DNA of 64,000 nt from an uncultured Bacteroidales bacterium. Lineage in GTDB: Bacteria > Bacteroidota > Bacteroidia > Bacteroidales > Bacteroidaceae. The stretch lies in the NCBI GenBank assembly GCA_902788315.1, contig CADAJS010000001.1, positions 107,962-171,961 on the forward strand. Direction: 5' to 3'. The position numbers and the translations under genes were made by a program. Below, piece after piece: positions 45,729 to 54,995 of the stretch. The notes beneath the pieces were generated by a model. That model had not been told where the DNA came from. It saw nothing but the letters and a program-made list of their open reading frames with translations, and ran no database searches. How positions within the stretch are numbered: the stretch's first letter is position 1; the number at the start of each line of letters is the position of its first letter.

Positions 45729-45794
45729 ATGCGTACATCGAGCTACAGCTTTTACGGCTTCTATTATTACTTTTACTTTGCCAAGGTGAAGTGA
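45729..45794 (+). CDS. Phe/Tyr-rich leader peptide of the pheA operon
   Basis: 21 codons, ATG to TGA. Ten of 21 residues are Phe (4) or Tyr (6), and nine of the ten residues 8-17 (FYGFYYYFYF) are aromatic; there is no Trp. It begins about 20 nt after the expected transcription start. Its stop codon lies inside the antiterminator strand. This is the design of amino-acid attenuation leaders (compare PheL of enterics): scarcity of charged tRNA-Phe or tRNA-Tyr stalls the ribosome and lets the operon be read. The only alternative is chance, which the matching RNA structure makes unlikely. Confidence 0.9.
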   Translation: MRTSSYSFYGFYYYFYFAKVK

Positions 45795-45880
45795 AACGGG
45801 CCGTTATATGTACCAATCAGTGACATTCAGCAAGGAGAACAATAAAGTCCCGTTTCACACGAAACGGGACTTCGTTTATA
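45791..45880 (+). promoter_or_regulatory. Transcription attenuator of the pheA operon
   Basis: Terminator: a perfect 12-bp stem (45845-45856 with 45861-45872), loop ACAC, tail CGTTTATATATA. Antiterminator: GTGAAACGGG at 45791-45800 is the exact complement of CCCGTTTCAC at 45849-45858, the 5' arm of the terminator. A ribosome at the leader stop codon (45792-45794) would hide the antiterminator strand and allow termination. A ribosome stalled upstream on Phe/Tyr codons would free it and block the terminator. Confidence 0.88.
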
Positions 45881-45903
45881 TATATAATAAGGTAAAAAGA
45901 AAG

Positions 45904-46749
45904 ATGACGAAACGCATAGCCATACAGGGTATCAAGGGAAGCTTCCACGACATAGCCGCCCACCGTTACTTCACAGACGGAGAGTTCGAACTCGTCTGCT
46001 GCGACACCTTCGAAGAGGTCTTCGCAAGGATGCACGAGGACGAGCAACTCATTTCGCTCGTGGCCATCGAGAACACTATTGCAGGCAGCCTGCTGCATAA
46101 TTACGAACTACTGCGCGAGAGCGGCGCCACCATCGTGGGCGAGCACAAGCTGCGCATCAGCCACAGCATCATGTGCCTGCCCGGCGAGGACTGGGACGAC
46201 ATCAGCGAGGTAAACTCCCACCCCGTGGCACTGATGCAATGCCGCGACTTCCTGTCCCGCCACCGCCGGCTGAAAGTAGTAGAGGTGGCTGACACGGCCG
46301 GAGCTGCTGCCGACATCAGCCACGGACAGTTGCATGGCCACGCCGCTATCTGCCACAAGGATGCTGCCATGATATATGGCATGAAGTTGCTCCAGGAAGG
46401 AATCGAGACGAACAAGCACAACTTCACGCGCTTTCTCGTGCTGGCTTCTCCACAACACGCCGACGAACTGCGCCAGATGGAGAAGGTGAACAAGTCCAGC
46501 GTGGTCTTCACCCTACCGCACGAGGAGGGAAGCCTCAGCGCCATCCTGAGCGTACTGTCATTCTACAAACTGAACCTCACGAAAATTCAGTCGCTCCCCA
46601 TCATCGGCAAGGAATGGCAATACATGTTCTACATCGACCTGGCATTCGCCGATTACACCCGCTACCGTCAAGCAATTAATGCCATCACGCCACTCGTAAA
46701 GGAAATGAACATATTAGGTGAATACGAAAATGGGAAACAAAGCATTTAA
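45904..46749 (+). CDS. pheA: Prephenate dehydratase
   Basis: 281 residues from ATG 45904. A longer frame from 45808 runs through the attenuator hairpin and was rejected. Catalytic domain: RIAIQGIKGSFHDIAAHRYF, VAIENTIAGSLLHNYELL and THNF-like KHNFTRFLVL (conserved Thr/Phe region). The C-terminal ACT domain begins KVNKSSVVFTLPHEEGSLSA and probably binds Phe for feedback inhibition. Reaction: prephenate to phenylpyruvate. The stop lies 20 bp inside the next gene. Confidence 0.93.
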   Translation: MTKRIAIQGIKGSFHDIAAHRYFTDGEFELVCCDTFEEVFARMHEDEQLISLVAIENTIAGSLLHNYELLRESGATIVGEHKLRISHSIMCLPGEDWDDISEVNSHPVALMQCRDFLSRHRRLKVVEVADTAGAAADISHGQLHGHAAICHKDAAMIYGMKLLQEGIETNKHNFTRFLVLASPQHADELRQMEKVNKSSVVFTLPHEEGSLSAILSVLSFYKLNLTKIQSLPIIGKEWQYMFYIDLAFADYTRYRQAINAITPLVKEMNILGEYENGKQSI

Positions 46750-47917
46750 CATACGGCCTGCCGAAAGGCTGAACGCCGTGAGCGAATACTACTTCAGCCG
46801 CAAGCTGAAGGAGATTGCCCGCCTGAACGCCGAGGGACAGGACATCATCAGCTTGGCTATCGGCAGTCCTGACATGCCTCCCTCGGAGGAAACCATCCGC
46901 GTACTCTGCGAGCAGGCACGCCGCCCCGACACTCATGGCTATCAGCCCACCATCGGCACGCCCGAGCTGCGCGAAGCCATGGCGGAATTCTATCGCCGCT
47001 GGTACGATGTGGAGCTGGACCCTGCACATGAGATACAGCCGCTCATTGGCAGCAAGGAGGGCATCCTGCACGTCACACTCTCCTTCGTGAACCCCGGCGA
47101 GGAGGTGCTCGTACCGAATCCAGGCTACCCGACATACACAAGCCTGAGCCGCATACTGGGTGCCCGGGTGGTCAGCTATGACCTCCTGCCCGAGAACGGA
47201 TGGCAACCCGACTTCGAAGCACTCGAACGCATGGACCTCAGCCACGTGAAGCTGATGTGGACCAACTACCCCAACATGCCCACCGGGGCACGCGCCCAGC
47301 GCAAGACCTACGAGCGACTGGTGGACTTTGCACAGCGGCACAACATCCTCGTGGTGAACGACAATCCCTACTCCTTCATTCTGAACCCGGGCGAGAAACT
47401 CTCGCTTTTGCAAGTGCCGGGAGCCAAGGAGTGCTGTATCGAATTCAATTCCATGAGCAAGAGCTATAACATGCCCGGCTGGCGTATCGGTCTGCTGGCC
47501 ACGAATGCCGAGTTCATCCAGTGGATACTGAAGGTGAAGAGCAACATCGACTCGGGCACCTTCCGCCCCATGCAACTGGCAGCGGCGCAGGCATACAAGA
47601 ACAGCGACGAATGGCATCACCTTGCCAACTACGAGACCTATGCGCGGCGACGGGTGCTGGCAGAGGAAATCATGCGGGCACTGGGCTGCCAGTTCGACCC
47701 CGAACAGGTGGGCATGTTCCTCTGGGGACGCATCCCTGAACGCTATGCCGAGGCCGAGGAACTCACGGAACGTGTGCTGCATGAGGCACGGGTGTTCATC
47801 ACGCCTGGTTTCATCTTCGGCACGAACGGCAGCCGCTACGTGCGCATCAGCCTCTGCGCCAAAGAGGAGAAGATCAGCGAAGCACTGCAACGCATTCAGC
47901 ACATGCAAGCCCGATAG
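46730..47917 (+). CDS. Aromatic-type class I/II aminotransferase
   Basis: 395 residues from ATG 46730, overlapping pheA by 20 bp. LAIGSPDMPPSEE at the N-terminus, YPTYTSL, WTNYPNMPTGA (substrate Asn), NDNPYSFI (Asp) and FNSMSKSYNMPGWRIG (PLP Lys). Placed between pheA and the DAHP synthase gene, it most likely makes Phe and Tyr from phenylpyruvate and 4-hydroxyphenylpyruvate. It resembles the LL-diaminopimelate/aspartate aminotransferase branch, so side activities are possible. Confidence 0.85.
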   Translation: MGNKAFNIRPAERLNAVSEYYFSRKLKEIARLNAEGQDIISLAIGSPDMPPSEETIRVLCEQARRPDTHGYQPTIGTPELREAMAEFYRRWYDVELDPAHEIQPLIGSKEGILHVTLSFVNPGEEVLVPNPGYPTYTSLSRILGARVVSYDLLPENGWQPDFEALERMDLSHVKLMWTNYPNMPTGARAQRKTYERLVDFAQRHNILVVNDNPYSFILNPGEKLSLLQVPGAKECCIEFNSMSKSYNMPGWRIGLLATNAEFIQWILKVKSNIDSGTFRPMQLAAAQAYKNSDEWHHLANYETYARRRVLAEEIMRALGCQFDPEQVGMFLWGRIPERYAEAEELTERVLHEARVFITPGFIFGTNGSRYVRISLCAKEEKISEALQRIQHMQAR

Positions 47918-47988
47918 ACAAAGTCCAAGGATTTAAAACCCAAGAGCATATAACACAATAACGCGAAACCTCATAATCTCATTTTAAT

Positions 47989-49053
47989 ATGGAACTTTAC
48001 ACCCTACCTCTCGACCTGCCCAGCGACCTGGAGCGGCCCATCATCATCGCCGGCCCTTGTGCTGCCGAAACAGAAGAACAAGTAATGACCACTGCCCGCC
48101 AACTGGCCGAAAAAGGGTGCCACATGTTCCGGGCCGGAGTGTGGAAACCGCGCACGAAGCCCGGAGGCTTTGAAGGTCACGGCGAGAAGGCACTGCCTTG
48201 GATGAAGCGAGTAAAGGAGGAGACCGGCATGCTCACAGCCACTGAGGTGGCCACACCCGAGCACGTGGAACTGGCCCTCAAGTATGGCATCGACATCCTG
48301 TGGATTGGCGCCCGCACAACGGCCAACCCCTTTGCCGTGCAGGAACTGGCAGACAGCCTGCGAGGGATCGATGTGCCGGTGTTGGTGAAAAACCCCGTAA
48401 ACCCCGACCTCGAACTATGGATTGGCGCCCTGCTGCGTCTGAACGGTGCAGGTGTCAAGCGTATTGCAGCCATCCACCGAGGCTTCAGCACCATTGACCA
48501 TAAGCTATACCGCAACATCCCGCTGTGGCATATCCCCATCGAGCTGCACCGCCGCTTCCCGAACCTGCCCATCCTCTGCGACCCCAGCCACATGGGCGGA
48601 CGGCGCGACCTCATCGCCACCCTCTGCCAGCAGGCCATGGACATGGGCTTCCACGGGCTTATCGTGGAAAGCCACTGCGATCCAGACAAGGCGTGGAGCG
48701 ATGCCAACCAGCAGGTGACGCCCGAAGTGTTGGACTTCATCGTGGAGCACCTCATCATCCGAGACAACGTGGAGATGACCGAATCGCTGCTCACACTGCG
48801 CAAACAGATTGACGAGATGGACGACCAACTGATGGACCTCCTCACCCGTCGCATGCGAGTCAGCCGTGAGATTGCACTCTACAAGCGCGAGCACAACATG
48901 AGTGTAGTCCAGACGGAACGCTACACGGAGATATTGGACAAACGCGGCGCACAGGGAAGCCTATGTGGCATGGACGGAGCATTCATACGCCGCGTCTATG
49001 AAGCCATACACGAGGAAAGCGTACGACAGCAAACCGAAATCATTAACAAGTAA
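47989..49053 (+). CDS. DAHP synthase fused to chorismate mutase
   Basis: 354 residues. Residues 1-255 are a type I-beta DAHP synthase: IIIAGPCAAETEEQV, FRAGVWKPRTKPGGFEG, WIGARTTANPF, VLVKNPVNPDLELW and CDPSHMGGRRD. Residues about 265-354 are an AroQ-type chorismate mutase (LRKQIDEMDDQLMDLLTRRM ... REIALYKREHN). It performs the first step of the shikimate pathway and the chorismate-to-prephenate step. In related proteins the mutase domain senses prephenate or chorismate to inhibit the synthase. Confidence 0.93.
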   Translation: MELYTLPLDLPSDLERPIIIAGPCAAETEEQVMTTARQLAEKGCHMFRAGVWKPRTKPGGFEGHGEKALPWMKRVKEETGMLTATEVATPEHVELALKYGIDILWIGARTTANPFAVQELADSLRGIDVPVLVKNPVNPDLELWIGALLRLNGAGVKRIAAIHRGFSTIDHKLYRNIPLWHIPIELHRRFPNLPILCDPSHMGGRRDLIATLCQQAMDMGFHGLIVESHCDPDKAWSDANQQVTPEVLDFIVEHLIIRDNVEMTESLLTLRKQIDEMDDQLMDLLTRRMRVSREIALYKREHNMSVVQTERYTEILDKRGAQGSLCGMDGAFIRRVYEAIHEESVRQQTEIINK

Positions 49054-49098
49054 CCCTCCACTACTCAGGGAAAAAGATATCCACTAACTTTATCAGCG

Positions 49099-49872
49099 AT
49101 GAAGATACTAATCCTTGGCGCCGGAAAGATGGGCAGCTTCTTTACCGATGTGCTCTCCTTCGAGCATGAATGCGCCGTATATGAAATAAACCCCAAGCGG
49201 ATGCGCTTCCTGTACAACACGCAGCGCTTCACGTCGCTGGAGGAGATTCGGGACTTCCGCCCCGACCTGGTTATCAATGCCGTGACGCTCAAGTACACCG
49301 TCGAGGTGTTCAGGCAAGTGATTCCCTACCTGCACCAAGACTGCATCATCAGCGACATCAGCAGCGTGAAGACAGGACTGAAAGACTTCTATGAGAGTAC
49401 GGGAATGCACTACGTGAGCACTCACCCCATGTTCGGCCCCACGTTTGCCAACCTCGGAGCGCTCTCCAGTGAGAATGCCATCGTCATCAACGAAGGCGAC
49501 TATCTGGGACGAGTATTCTTCCTCGACCTCTATCGCCGCCTTGGGCTGAACGTCCACGAATACTCGTTCGAGGAGCACGACGAGGCAATGGCTTACAGTC
49601 TCTCCGTCCCCTTCGTGAGCACCTTCGTATTCTCGGCCGTCATGAAACACCAGGATGCACCGGGCACCACATTCAAGCGCCATCTGCAGATTGCGCGAGG
49701 GGTACTCTCGGAAGACGATACGCTGCTGCGAGAGATACTCTTCAACCCACGCACCAAACACCATGTGGAGCAGATACGGGCCGAACTGAAGGAACTTATC
49801 CAGATTATCGACGACCGCGACGAGGCGGGACTCGACCGCTACCTGACACGCATCCGCAGCAACATCAAGTAA
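49099..49872 (+). CDS. tyrA: Prephenate dehydrogenase
   Basis: 257 residues: MKILILGAGKMGSFFTDVL (Rossmann GxGxxG), DISSVKTGLKDFY, VSTHPMFGPTFANL (catalytic His region) and a helical C-terminal dimerisation domain. No ACT domain. Reaction: prephenate + NAD+ to 4-hydroxyphenylpyruvate + CO2. Last gene of the attenuated operon, 45 bp after the fused enzyme. Confidence 0.92.
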   Translation: MKILILGAGKMGSFFTDVLSFEHECAVYEINPKRMRFLYNTQRFTSLEEIRDFRPDLVINAVTLKYTVEVFRQVIPYLHQDCIISDISSVKTGLKDFYESTGMHYVSTHPMFGPTFANLGALSSENAIVINEGDYLGRVFFLDLYRRLGLNVHEYSFEEHDEAMAYSLSVPFVSTFVFSAVMKHQDAPGTTFKRHLQIARGVLSEDDTLLREILFNPRTKHHVEQIRAELKELIQIIDDRDEAGLDRYLTRIRSNIK

Positions 49873-49880
49873 AACAAAAG

Positions 49881-49965
49881 ACAAAACTACACGTAGCTGG
49901 AGAAAGAACTACACGTAGCTGGAGACAAAACTACACGTAGCTGGAGACAAAACTACACGTAGTAT
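49881..49965 (+). repeat. 22-bp tandem repeat with CTACACGTAG core
   Basis: Four units start at 49887, 49909, 49931 and 49953; the perfect-dyad-like core CTACACGTAG is separated by CTGGAGACAAAA. It lies between the tyrA stop and the operon terminator, so it should be transcribed with the operon. Confidence 0.9.
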
Positions 49966-49970
49966 AATGA

Positions 49971-50017
49971 AGAGCCACGCGAGACATCGAAGACAGTCTC
50001 GCGTGGCTCTTTGTTTT
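49971..50017 (+). terminator. Terminator of the Phe/Tyr operon
   Basis: Perfect 15-bp stem (49971-49985 with 49996-50010), 10-base loop, followed by TTGTTTTT. It also separates the convergent porV gene. Confidence 0.88.
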
Positions 50018-50040
50018 TCCCGGCTTCAGGCAAAGCCCCA

Positions 50041-51213
50041 TCAACGGCGGCGTCCGAAAAGGTCACGCATGCCGTCGAGGTCGAATCCCAGCGTGAAGCG
50101 CATCGTCTGGTCGAGCGGATTGCTCTGACTTGTGCTGAAGACATAGGCAGCATCAACAGAGAAGACGCTCATGTGGAAGCCAGCACCCACGGTGAAATAC
50201 TTACGGTTTCCTTTGTTGGCCGCTTCATGGTGGTATCCGCCACGCAGCATGAAGCGGTCGTTGTACGTATATTCGCAACCCATACTCCACTGGATTTCCT
50301 CCATTTCCTCCTTGAACCCGTTGGGGGCGTCATGGAAGCTCTTGAAAATTCCTGCGATAGGCGAAATGTCGTAATAGTCGCGTTGCACGCGGTCGGTATA
50401 GTCGTTGTCGGTCTCCTCGGAGCGTTGCTTGGGATAAGTGGGCACGAGCAGTTTGTTCAAGTCGGTGGCAACGCTGAACTTGTTATACTCGTTGAAGGGC
50501 ACAGTCACATTCAGTCCCAAACGGAGGTTCGTGGGGATGAACTCCGAGTCATCGTCGCCTCCATAGGAAATCTTACTACCGATGTTGTTGATGTTCAGTC
50601 CCCATCCGAAGCTACACTCGCGGTTTCCCGCCACGAAGTAGCCCAAACGGTACATGGCGATGTCTGCCGCGAAAGCCTTGCCCGGACTACTCTCGGCCGT
50701 ATAGTCGCTTTTGATATCACTGTATATGAAGCGCATGTTCACAGCCATCGAGAAGCGCTCGCTGAGCATACGGCTATAACCAGCGTCGAGAGCAAACTCA
50801 TAAGGGTTGATGGTCATGTCGTCCATGTCGCTGAGGTACACTTCGCCCAGCGAGAAAAAACGCAGCGAACCATGCACCGCCGAATAGTCGCCGATGCGAT
50901 AGAAACCGACGAGATCGGCCAGGTTGATGTCGTCCACAAGTTTACGTAACCATGGTGTATAGCTGACAGATGCTCCGGCGCGAGCGATATTGAAGGGATA
51001 CTTGGCCGGGTTCCAGTACTGGGAATGTACGTCGGCCTCGGTAGCCGCGCCCACGTCGCCCATGGCACCGGCGCGGGCATCGGGTGCAATGGAAAGCGAC
51101 GTCACACTGGTGTTCACTGGGTTGAACATGTTTTTCTTATCCTGTGCATGTGCCGTGGACAGCACCGTCAGCGCTGCCACGAGCATAAGGGCTTTGTCTA
51201 TTTGCGTTCTCAT
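50041..51213 (-). CDS. porV: Type IX secretion outer-membrane protein PorV
   Basis: 390 residues, signal peptide ending near STAHAQ. FNPVNTSVTSLSIAPDARAGAMGDVGAATEADVHSQYWNPAKYPF is the PorV/LptO-like start of a 14-stranded FadL-type barrel, and strands alternate to the end. Family knowledge: PorV shuttles or holds type IX cargo for PorU, which cleaves the sorting domain and attaches the cargo to A-LPS. 26 bp after porU. Confidence 0.92.
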   Translation of the reverse strand: MRTQIDKALMLVAALTVLSTAHAQDKKNMFNPVNTSVTSLSIAPDARAGAMGDVGAATEADVHSQYWNPAKYPFNIARAGASVSYTPWLRKLVDDINLADLVGFYRIGDYSAVHGSLRFFSLGEVYLSDMDDMTINPYEFALDAGYSRMLSERFSMAVNMRFIYSDIKSDYTAESSPGKAFAADIAMYRLGYFVAGNRECSFGWGLNINNIGSKISYGGDDDSEFIPTNLRLGLNVTVPFNEYNKFSVATDLNKLLVPTYPKQRSEETDNDYTDRVQRDYYDISPIAGIFKSFHDAPNGFKEEMEEIQWSMGCEYTYNDRFMLRGGYHHEAANKGNRKYFTVGAGFHMSVFSVDAAYVFSTSQSNPLDQTMRFTLGFDLDGMRDLFGRRR

Positions 51214-51239
51214 ACGTTTATAATAACTGCGTATGCCCT

Positions 51240-54200
51240 TTATTTATTGTTTAAGACAATGATTTTTTGCGTCCTGGAGACACGTTTGCTGCGGTCGCAC
51301 TGCATGGTGCACCGGCAGAGGTAGATGCCCGAGCCCAGCCGGCTGCCACCTCCGGTGGTCAGATTCCACGGTATGCTGTACAGCCCGGTGGACGTGGTTC
51401 CGGTCTCCGAATGGCTCCACAGGCGGCGTCCGGCAAAGTCGAACACCTCCACTTCATACGTACACGTGGCGCCCGGAAGGTCGTGACTGATAAGGAAGGT
51501 GGTGCTGGTAGTAAGCGGGTTGGGGCTTGCCGTGAGCGAGAGCAACGAAGGTTTCTTTGAAGGATCGACCGTAAAGGAGAGAGAGGTCGTGCTGCAGTTA
51601 TTCAGCACGTCCCATGCACGGAAGGTCAGCGTATGCTCTCCCGGGTCGAGAGCAGGGATACAGAAGGAGACGGTTCCGCGTGTGAAATCACCAAAATCGC
51701 CCACGTAATAGTTGTTTAGGACGTATGTCAAGTCGGCCCGCCCGTCGATGCAAAGCACAAGGTCGTGTCCCACACCGTTGCCGCTGAAGTTCACCCCACT
51801 CTCGTCCGAGAGCGTAGCCACAAAATAGGGTTCGCTGTTCACCGCGTCGCCGTCTGTGAATTCTTCATTATTCAGGTAGGCATAGACTACTGGTCCCAGT
51901 GTGTCTCCGGAGAGCTCGTCGCTCGTTCCTCCCAGCGTGAAACGTTCGCTGTAGCCGTTCGCCTCGGTCTTGCGGTCGTTGCTCAGAGCATATAAGACGA
52001 TGCGTCCCGCGGCATCGCTATAGTTGATATCCTGTGGCGTGACGAAGTCCAGGCTGAAACGCCCGCTGTGAATGCTGTCGCGTGTCACATAGAGTGCGTT
52101 TCCGCGGCTGGCAAACTCGAAGGCCTTTCGGGCGCCGGCATTGTTCAGGCAGGTGATCGTTCGCTCACTGTCGTAGAGTCGCATGGAGAGGACGCCGTCA
52201 AAGCCATCCATCACCGCACCCGTGGCATCCTCCAGATGTCCGCTCAGATGCACGCGGGAGCCTGCCCGCAGAGTTGCCACCGTCGTCCTTACCGACTGCC
52301 CGTTGATGCTGTCCAGCACGACGTGTTCGCGAGGGGCACCGATGGTCAGTGCCGGATCGCCCAGCAGGGCATAGTGGAGTTTGTTCTCGCGATTGCCGCC
52401 CTCAAGGTCATCGGCGATGATGGCATTCTTCGCCAGATAGATGGCATCGCCTATGCGATAGCGTCGCCCACGTTCGTCACAAGCAAAGAGGTAGTGCATG
52501 AAGTAGCGGTTCATGTGCAGGTTCTGGGTGGCATACACGGTTCGCGTAGTGCCATAAAATGCCAGGGCGCCGCCGGAAGCATTCAGCACAGAGGCTTCGC
52601 CAATATTGTCGCTGGCTCCGTCAAACGGCATGATGTCACAGGCAGCAGTCACCCATAGGGGCAGACATGTGCCGCGCGTCTGCAGGAAGTCCTCGAGGTT
52701 GAGCACATATTCGTGGCTCAACGTGATGGCACTGCCGTGTCCCGTGTAGTTCATCACGAGCATGCCGTCTGCCATCTGCTGCTTCAGCAAGGCAATCACC
52801 TCAGGATAAGTATTGTTACGTGTGGAGCTCACTCGTTTGAAAGCGTCCCACATCACCTTGGTAATCTCCACTTCGGGATTGTCGGCACTGATGCGCGCAG
52901 CCACGTCATCGGCATATCGCATGTGCTCGTTCTCGTCGCCGTCGTCGCCCAGGATGCTCACGGAGTTTTTCCATGCTCCGGCATACGTATTGTCCATAAA
53001 GGCAATGCACTTGTCCACCATCACACGGGCTTCCGCCTCGGCCACGACCGGAAAGCGACCGATGCCTATGTCGGTTTTGTTGCGCAGAAGGTCTCCTCCC
53101 TCGCCATCGTCCAGCAGACCGAAGTAATCCTCCATGACATAGCAGCGCGTATCGCTCATGCTGTTTTCGCTCTCATAGCACAACAGATAATCATCGGGCG
53201 AGCGCAGACTCCATGCCGGGCTGAGCATGCGGTTGTCCCATGCGCAGTCGCCCATCAGAAGTAGGTAGCGTGGTGCCGACTCGTCACCGGCAGCGCGGTC
53301 GTATAGCATCTTCATCAGACGGCGATACGCCGTGGCGTCGGGCGTACCGCTCGAGAATTCGTTGTACACCTGATCGGCCCTCACTATGCCCACACGCATG
53401 CCGTCATGGCTGCGATGTGCCTCGGCAAGGCGTTCTGCCTGGGCCTGCAGCCGGCCGCTCGACGGTATGAGAATGACCATATCCAGGCTGTCCAGTGCAT
53501 GCAGGTCCTGATTCTCCACCGCCCCCATATAAGTGGGTTGTGGGAAGGCATAGGCGGGGTCGAAGCATACGTAGGTTTGTGTGGCGTCGTCCACCGTGGC
53601 AGAGAGTCCTGTCTCGGCGTCGTATGTGGTGGGCACGAGAGCCACCGGCGATGACGGACTCCCCACACGCATCACCACGCTTTCTGCCGGGGTCTGTATG
53701 TCAAAGCGTGAAATGCCTGCACCCGTCTGGCTGAAGGCCACATAGCCGTCGGAAAGGGCGAGCTTACGAGTATAATGCATGGCCAGATAGTCAAGCCGTG
53801 CATCGTTGCCGGCGGTGCTTGCAAGCTGGATGGCCCACGTCTCCCCGTTGGCATGCGAAGCAACGTTGTAGGTCTGGGTGCCCGTGGTACCATAAATATA
53901 TTTAGCCGTGGGAGCCAATGTCATCTCTCCCACCGACGTGCCGTTCACGGTGGTAGTCACGGAAGTGGACGTCGATGCCCCGGCAGTGAAGGCCACCGTG
54001 AGGCGCTCGCCACCGTCGGAATTTGGGGTGGTGAGCCTATAGGTGCGTGAGCCAGAAGCTGCAAAGTTGGCACCCTCAAAGAGGTCGCGGCCGCCGCTAA
54101 ACCATGCAAACTCGTCTTTCTCATAAAGCACGTGATCCGTGAACGTGCTGTAACGGTTCCGCACGGTGCCCTCAGGCACGGGCAGTGTGGCCAGTGCAGC

Positions 54201-54995
54201 CGGTCCGTCGCCCTCGGTCAAGAAATAGCATGCCGTACGGGCATAGTGGTTCAGCACTCGGGTATTTCCATTCCAATACACGAGCCCGTTGCCCCAGAAA
54301 AGCCACGCATCCAGTTTCGCACTGTAGTAGAGGGGCACTTCCTCCAGGTCGTCATAGTCAGCGTCGGCATCAATGACTTCCTTTTGGCGATGACCTCCAT
54401 AGCCATAGAGTTTCACACGCTCGGGGTTCGTGAACCCCATCTTGCGCAGGGCCGTCCGCGTGAGCTGATAGATGCCGTCCGATGTGATGCCTATCTTTGC
54501 CCAACGGCCGTCAGAGAGCACCGAATGAGCCGCATAGCGGACGCCCGTAGTCGAAGCCACCCGGCGCTTTTGCGACACGGGCTTTGCCTCGGGAGTAATC
54601 ATCACACGCGCACTGAGCAGTTTCTCATAATGCCCATCGCGGCGCACGATAGGGATAAACGCGATGTCCAGCATGCCCGCTCCACGCAGGACGCCCACGT
54701 GGCTCTCTATGCGGACCTGCTCTCCGATAAGTGAGTCGAAACGCGCTGCTAACTCAGCCTCAGCACGGCTGAGCGGCGCATATTCGGGGAATTCCAGCTG
54801 AACGCTATAGCTGTTGCTGCGCCAATCACTCTCCAGCGGAACCACCTCGCTGTACACCGGCAGGACGGAGTCGATGTGCATCTCCACCCAGTCGAGCCGG
54901 GTGAAAGCACTCTCCACCTGTGCGCGGATTGGCAACAATGCCGCGAACAGGATTGCGAGAATCAGCATAAAGTATTTATTCATACGTTGTATCAT
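51240..54995 (-). CDS. porU: Type IX secretion sortase PorU
   Basis: 1251 residues with an N-terminal signal (near residue 25). The gingipain-like C25 domain lies about residues 490-890, with MNYTGHGSAITLSHEY (catalytic His about 752) and WVTAACDIMPFD (catalytic Cys about 785). C-terminal beta domains lead to a tail (YEVEVFDFAGRRLWSHSETG...GIYLCRCTM). Full length for PorU. It removes C-terminal sorting domains of secreted proteins at the cell surface. The start overlaps the stop of the FAH-family gene (ATGA). Confidence 0.92.
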   Translation of the reverse strand: MIQRMNKYFMLILAILFAALLPIRAQVESAFTRLDWVEMHIDSVLPVYSEVVPLESDWRSNSYSVQLEFPEYAPLSRAEAELAARFDSLIGEQVRIESHVGVLRGAGMLDIAFIPIVRRDGHYEKLLSARVMITPEAKPVSQKRRVASTTGVRYAAHSVLSDGRWAKIGITSDGIYQLTRTALRKMGFTNPERVKLYGYGGHRQKEVIDADADYDDLEEVPLYYSAKLDAWLFWGNGLVYWNGNTRVLNHYARTACYFLTEGDGPAALATLPVPEGTVRNRYSTFTDHVLYEKDEFAWFSGGRDLFEGANFAASGSRTYRLTTPNSDGGERLTVAFTAGASTSTSVTTTVNGTSVGEMTLAPTAKYIYGTTGTQTYNVASHANGETWAIQLASTAGNDARLDYLAMHYTRKLALSDGYVAFSQTGAGISRFDIQTPAESVVMRVGSPSSPVALVPTTYDAETGLSATVDDATQTYVCFDPAYAFPQPTYMGAVENQDLHALDSLDMVILIPSSGRLQAQAERLAEAHRSHDGMRVGIVRADQVYNEFSSGTPDATAYRRLMKMLYDRAAGDESAPRYLLLMGDCAWDNRMLSPAWSLRSPDDYLLCYESENSMSDTRCYVMEDYFGLLDDGEGGDLLRNKTDIGIGRFPVVAEAEARVMVDKCIAFMDNTYAGAWKNSVSILGDDGDENEHMRYADDVAARISADNPEVEITKVMWDAFKRVSSTRNNTYPEVIALLKQQMADGMLVMNYTGHGSAITLSHEYVLNLEDFLQTRGTCLPLWVTAACDIMPFDGASDNIGEASVLNASGGALAFYGTTRTVYATQNLHMNRYFMHYLFACDERGRRYRIGDAIYLAKNAIIADDLEGGNRENKLHYALLGDPALTIGAPREHVVLDSINGQSVRTTVATLRAGSRVHLSGHLEDATGAVMDGFDGVLSMRLYDSERTITCLNNAGARKAFEFASRGNALYVTRDSIHSGRFSLDFVTPQDINYSDAAGRIVLYALSNDRKTEANGYSERFTLGGTSDELSGDTLGPVVYAYLNNEEFTDGDAVNSEPYFVATLSDESGVNFSGNGVGHDLVLCIDGRADLTYVLNNYYVGDFGDFTRGTVSFCIPALDPGEHTLTFRAWDVLNNCSTTSLSFTVDPSKKPSLLSLTASPNPLTTSTTFLISHDLPGATCTYEVEVFDFAGRRLWSHSETGTTSTGLYSIPWNLTTGGGSRLGSGIYLCRCTMQCDRSKRVSRTQKIIVLNNK

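Noticed and set aside
45808..45903. Upstream in-frame start for pheA
   Set aside because: It would translate through the terminator hairpin of the attenuator, and the family N-terminus matches the ATG at 45904.
46685..47908. Long open frame on the minus strand opposite the aminotransferase gene
   Set aside because: It mirrors the codon structure of a well-supported gene, has no recognisable family and no promoter. The same applies to the long antisense frames at 23641-25641, 26069-27304 and 61602-63449.
49881..49965. Possible CRISPR array
   Set aside because: The unit is 22 bp with near-identical sequence throughout and no unique spacers; no cas genes are present.
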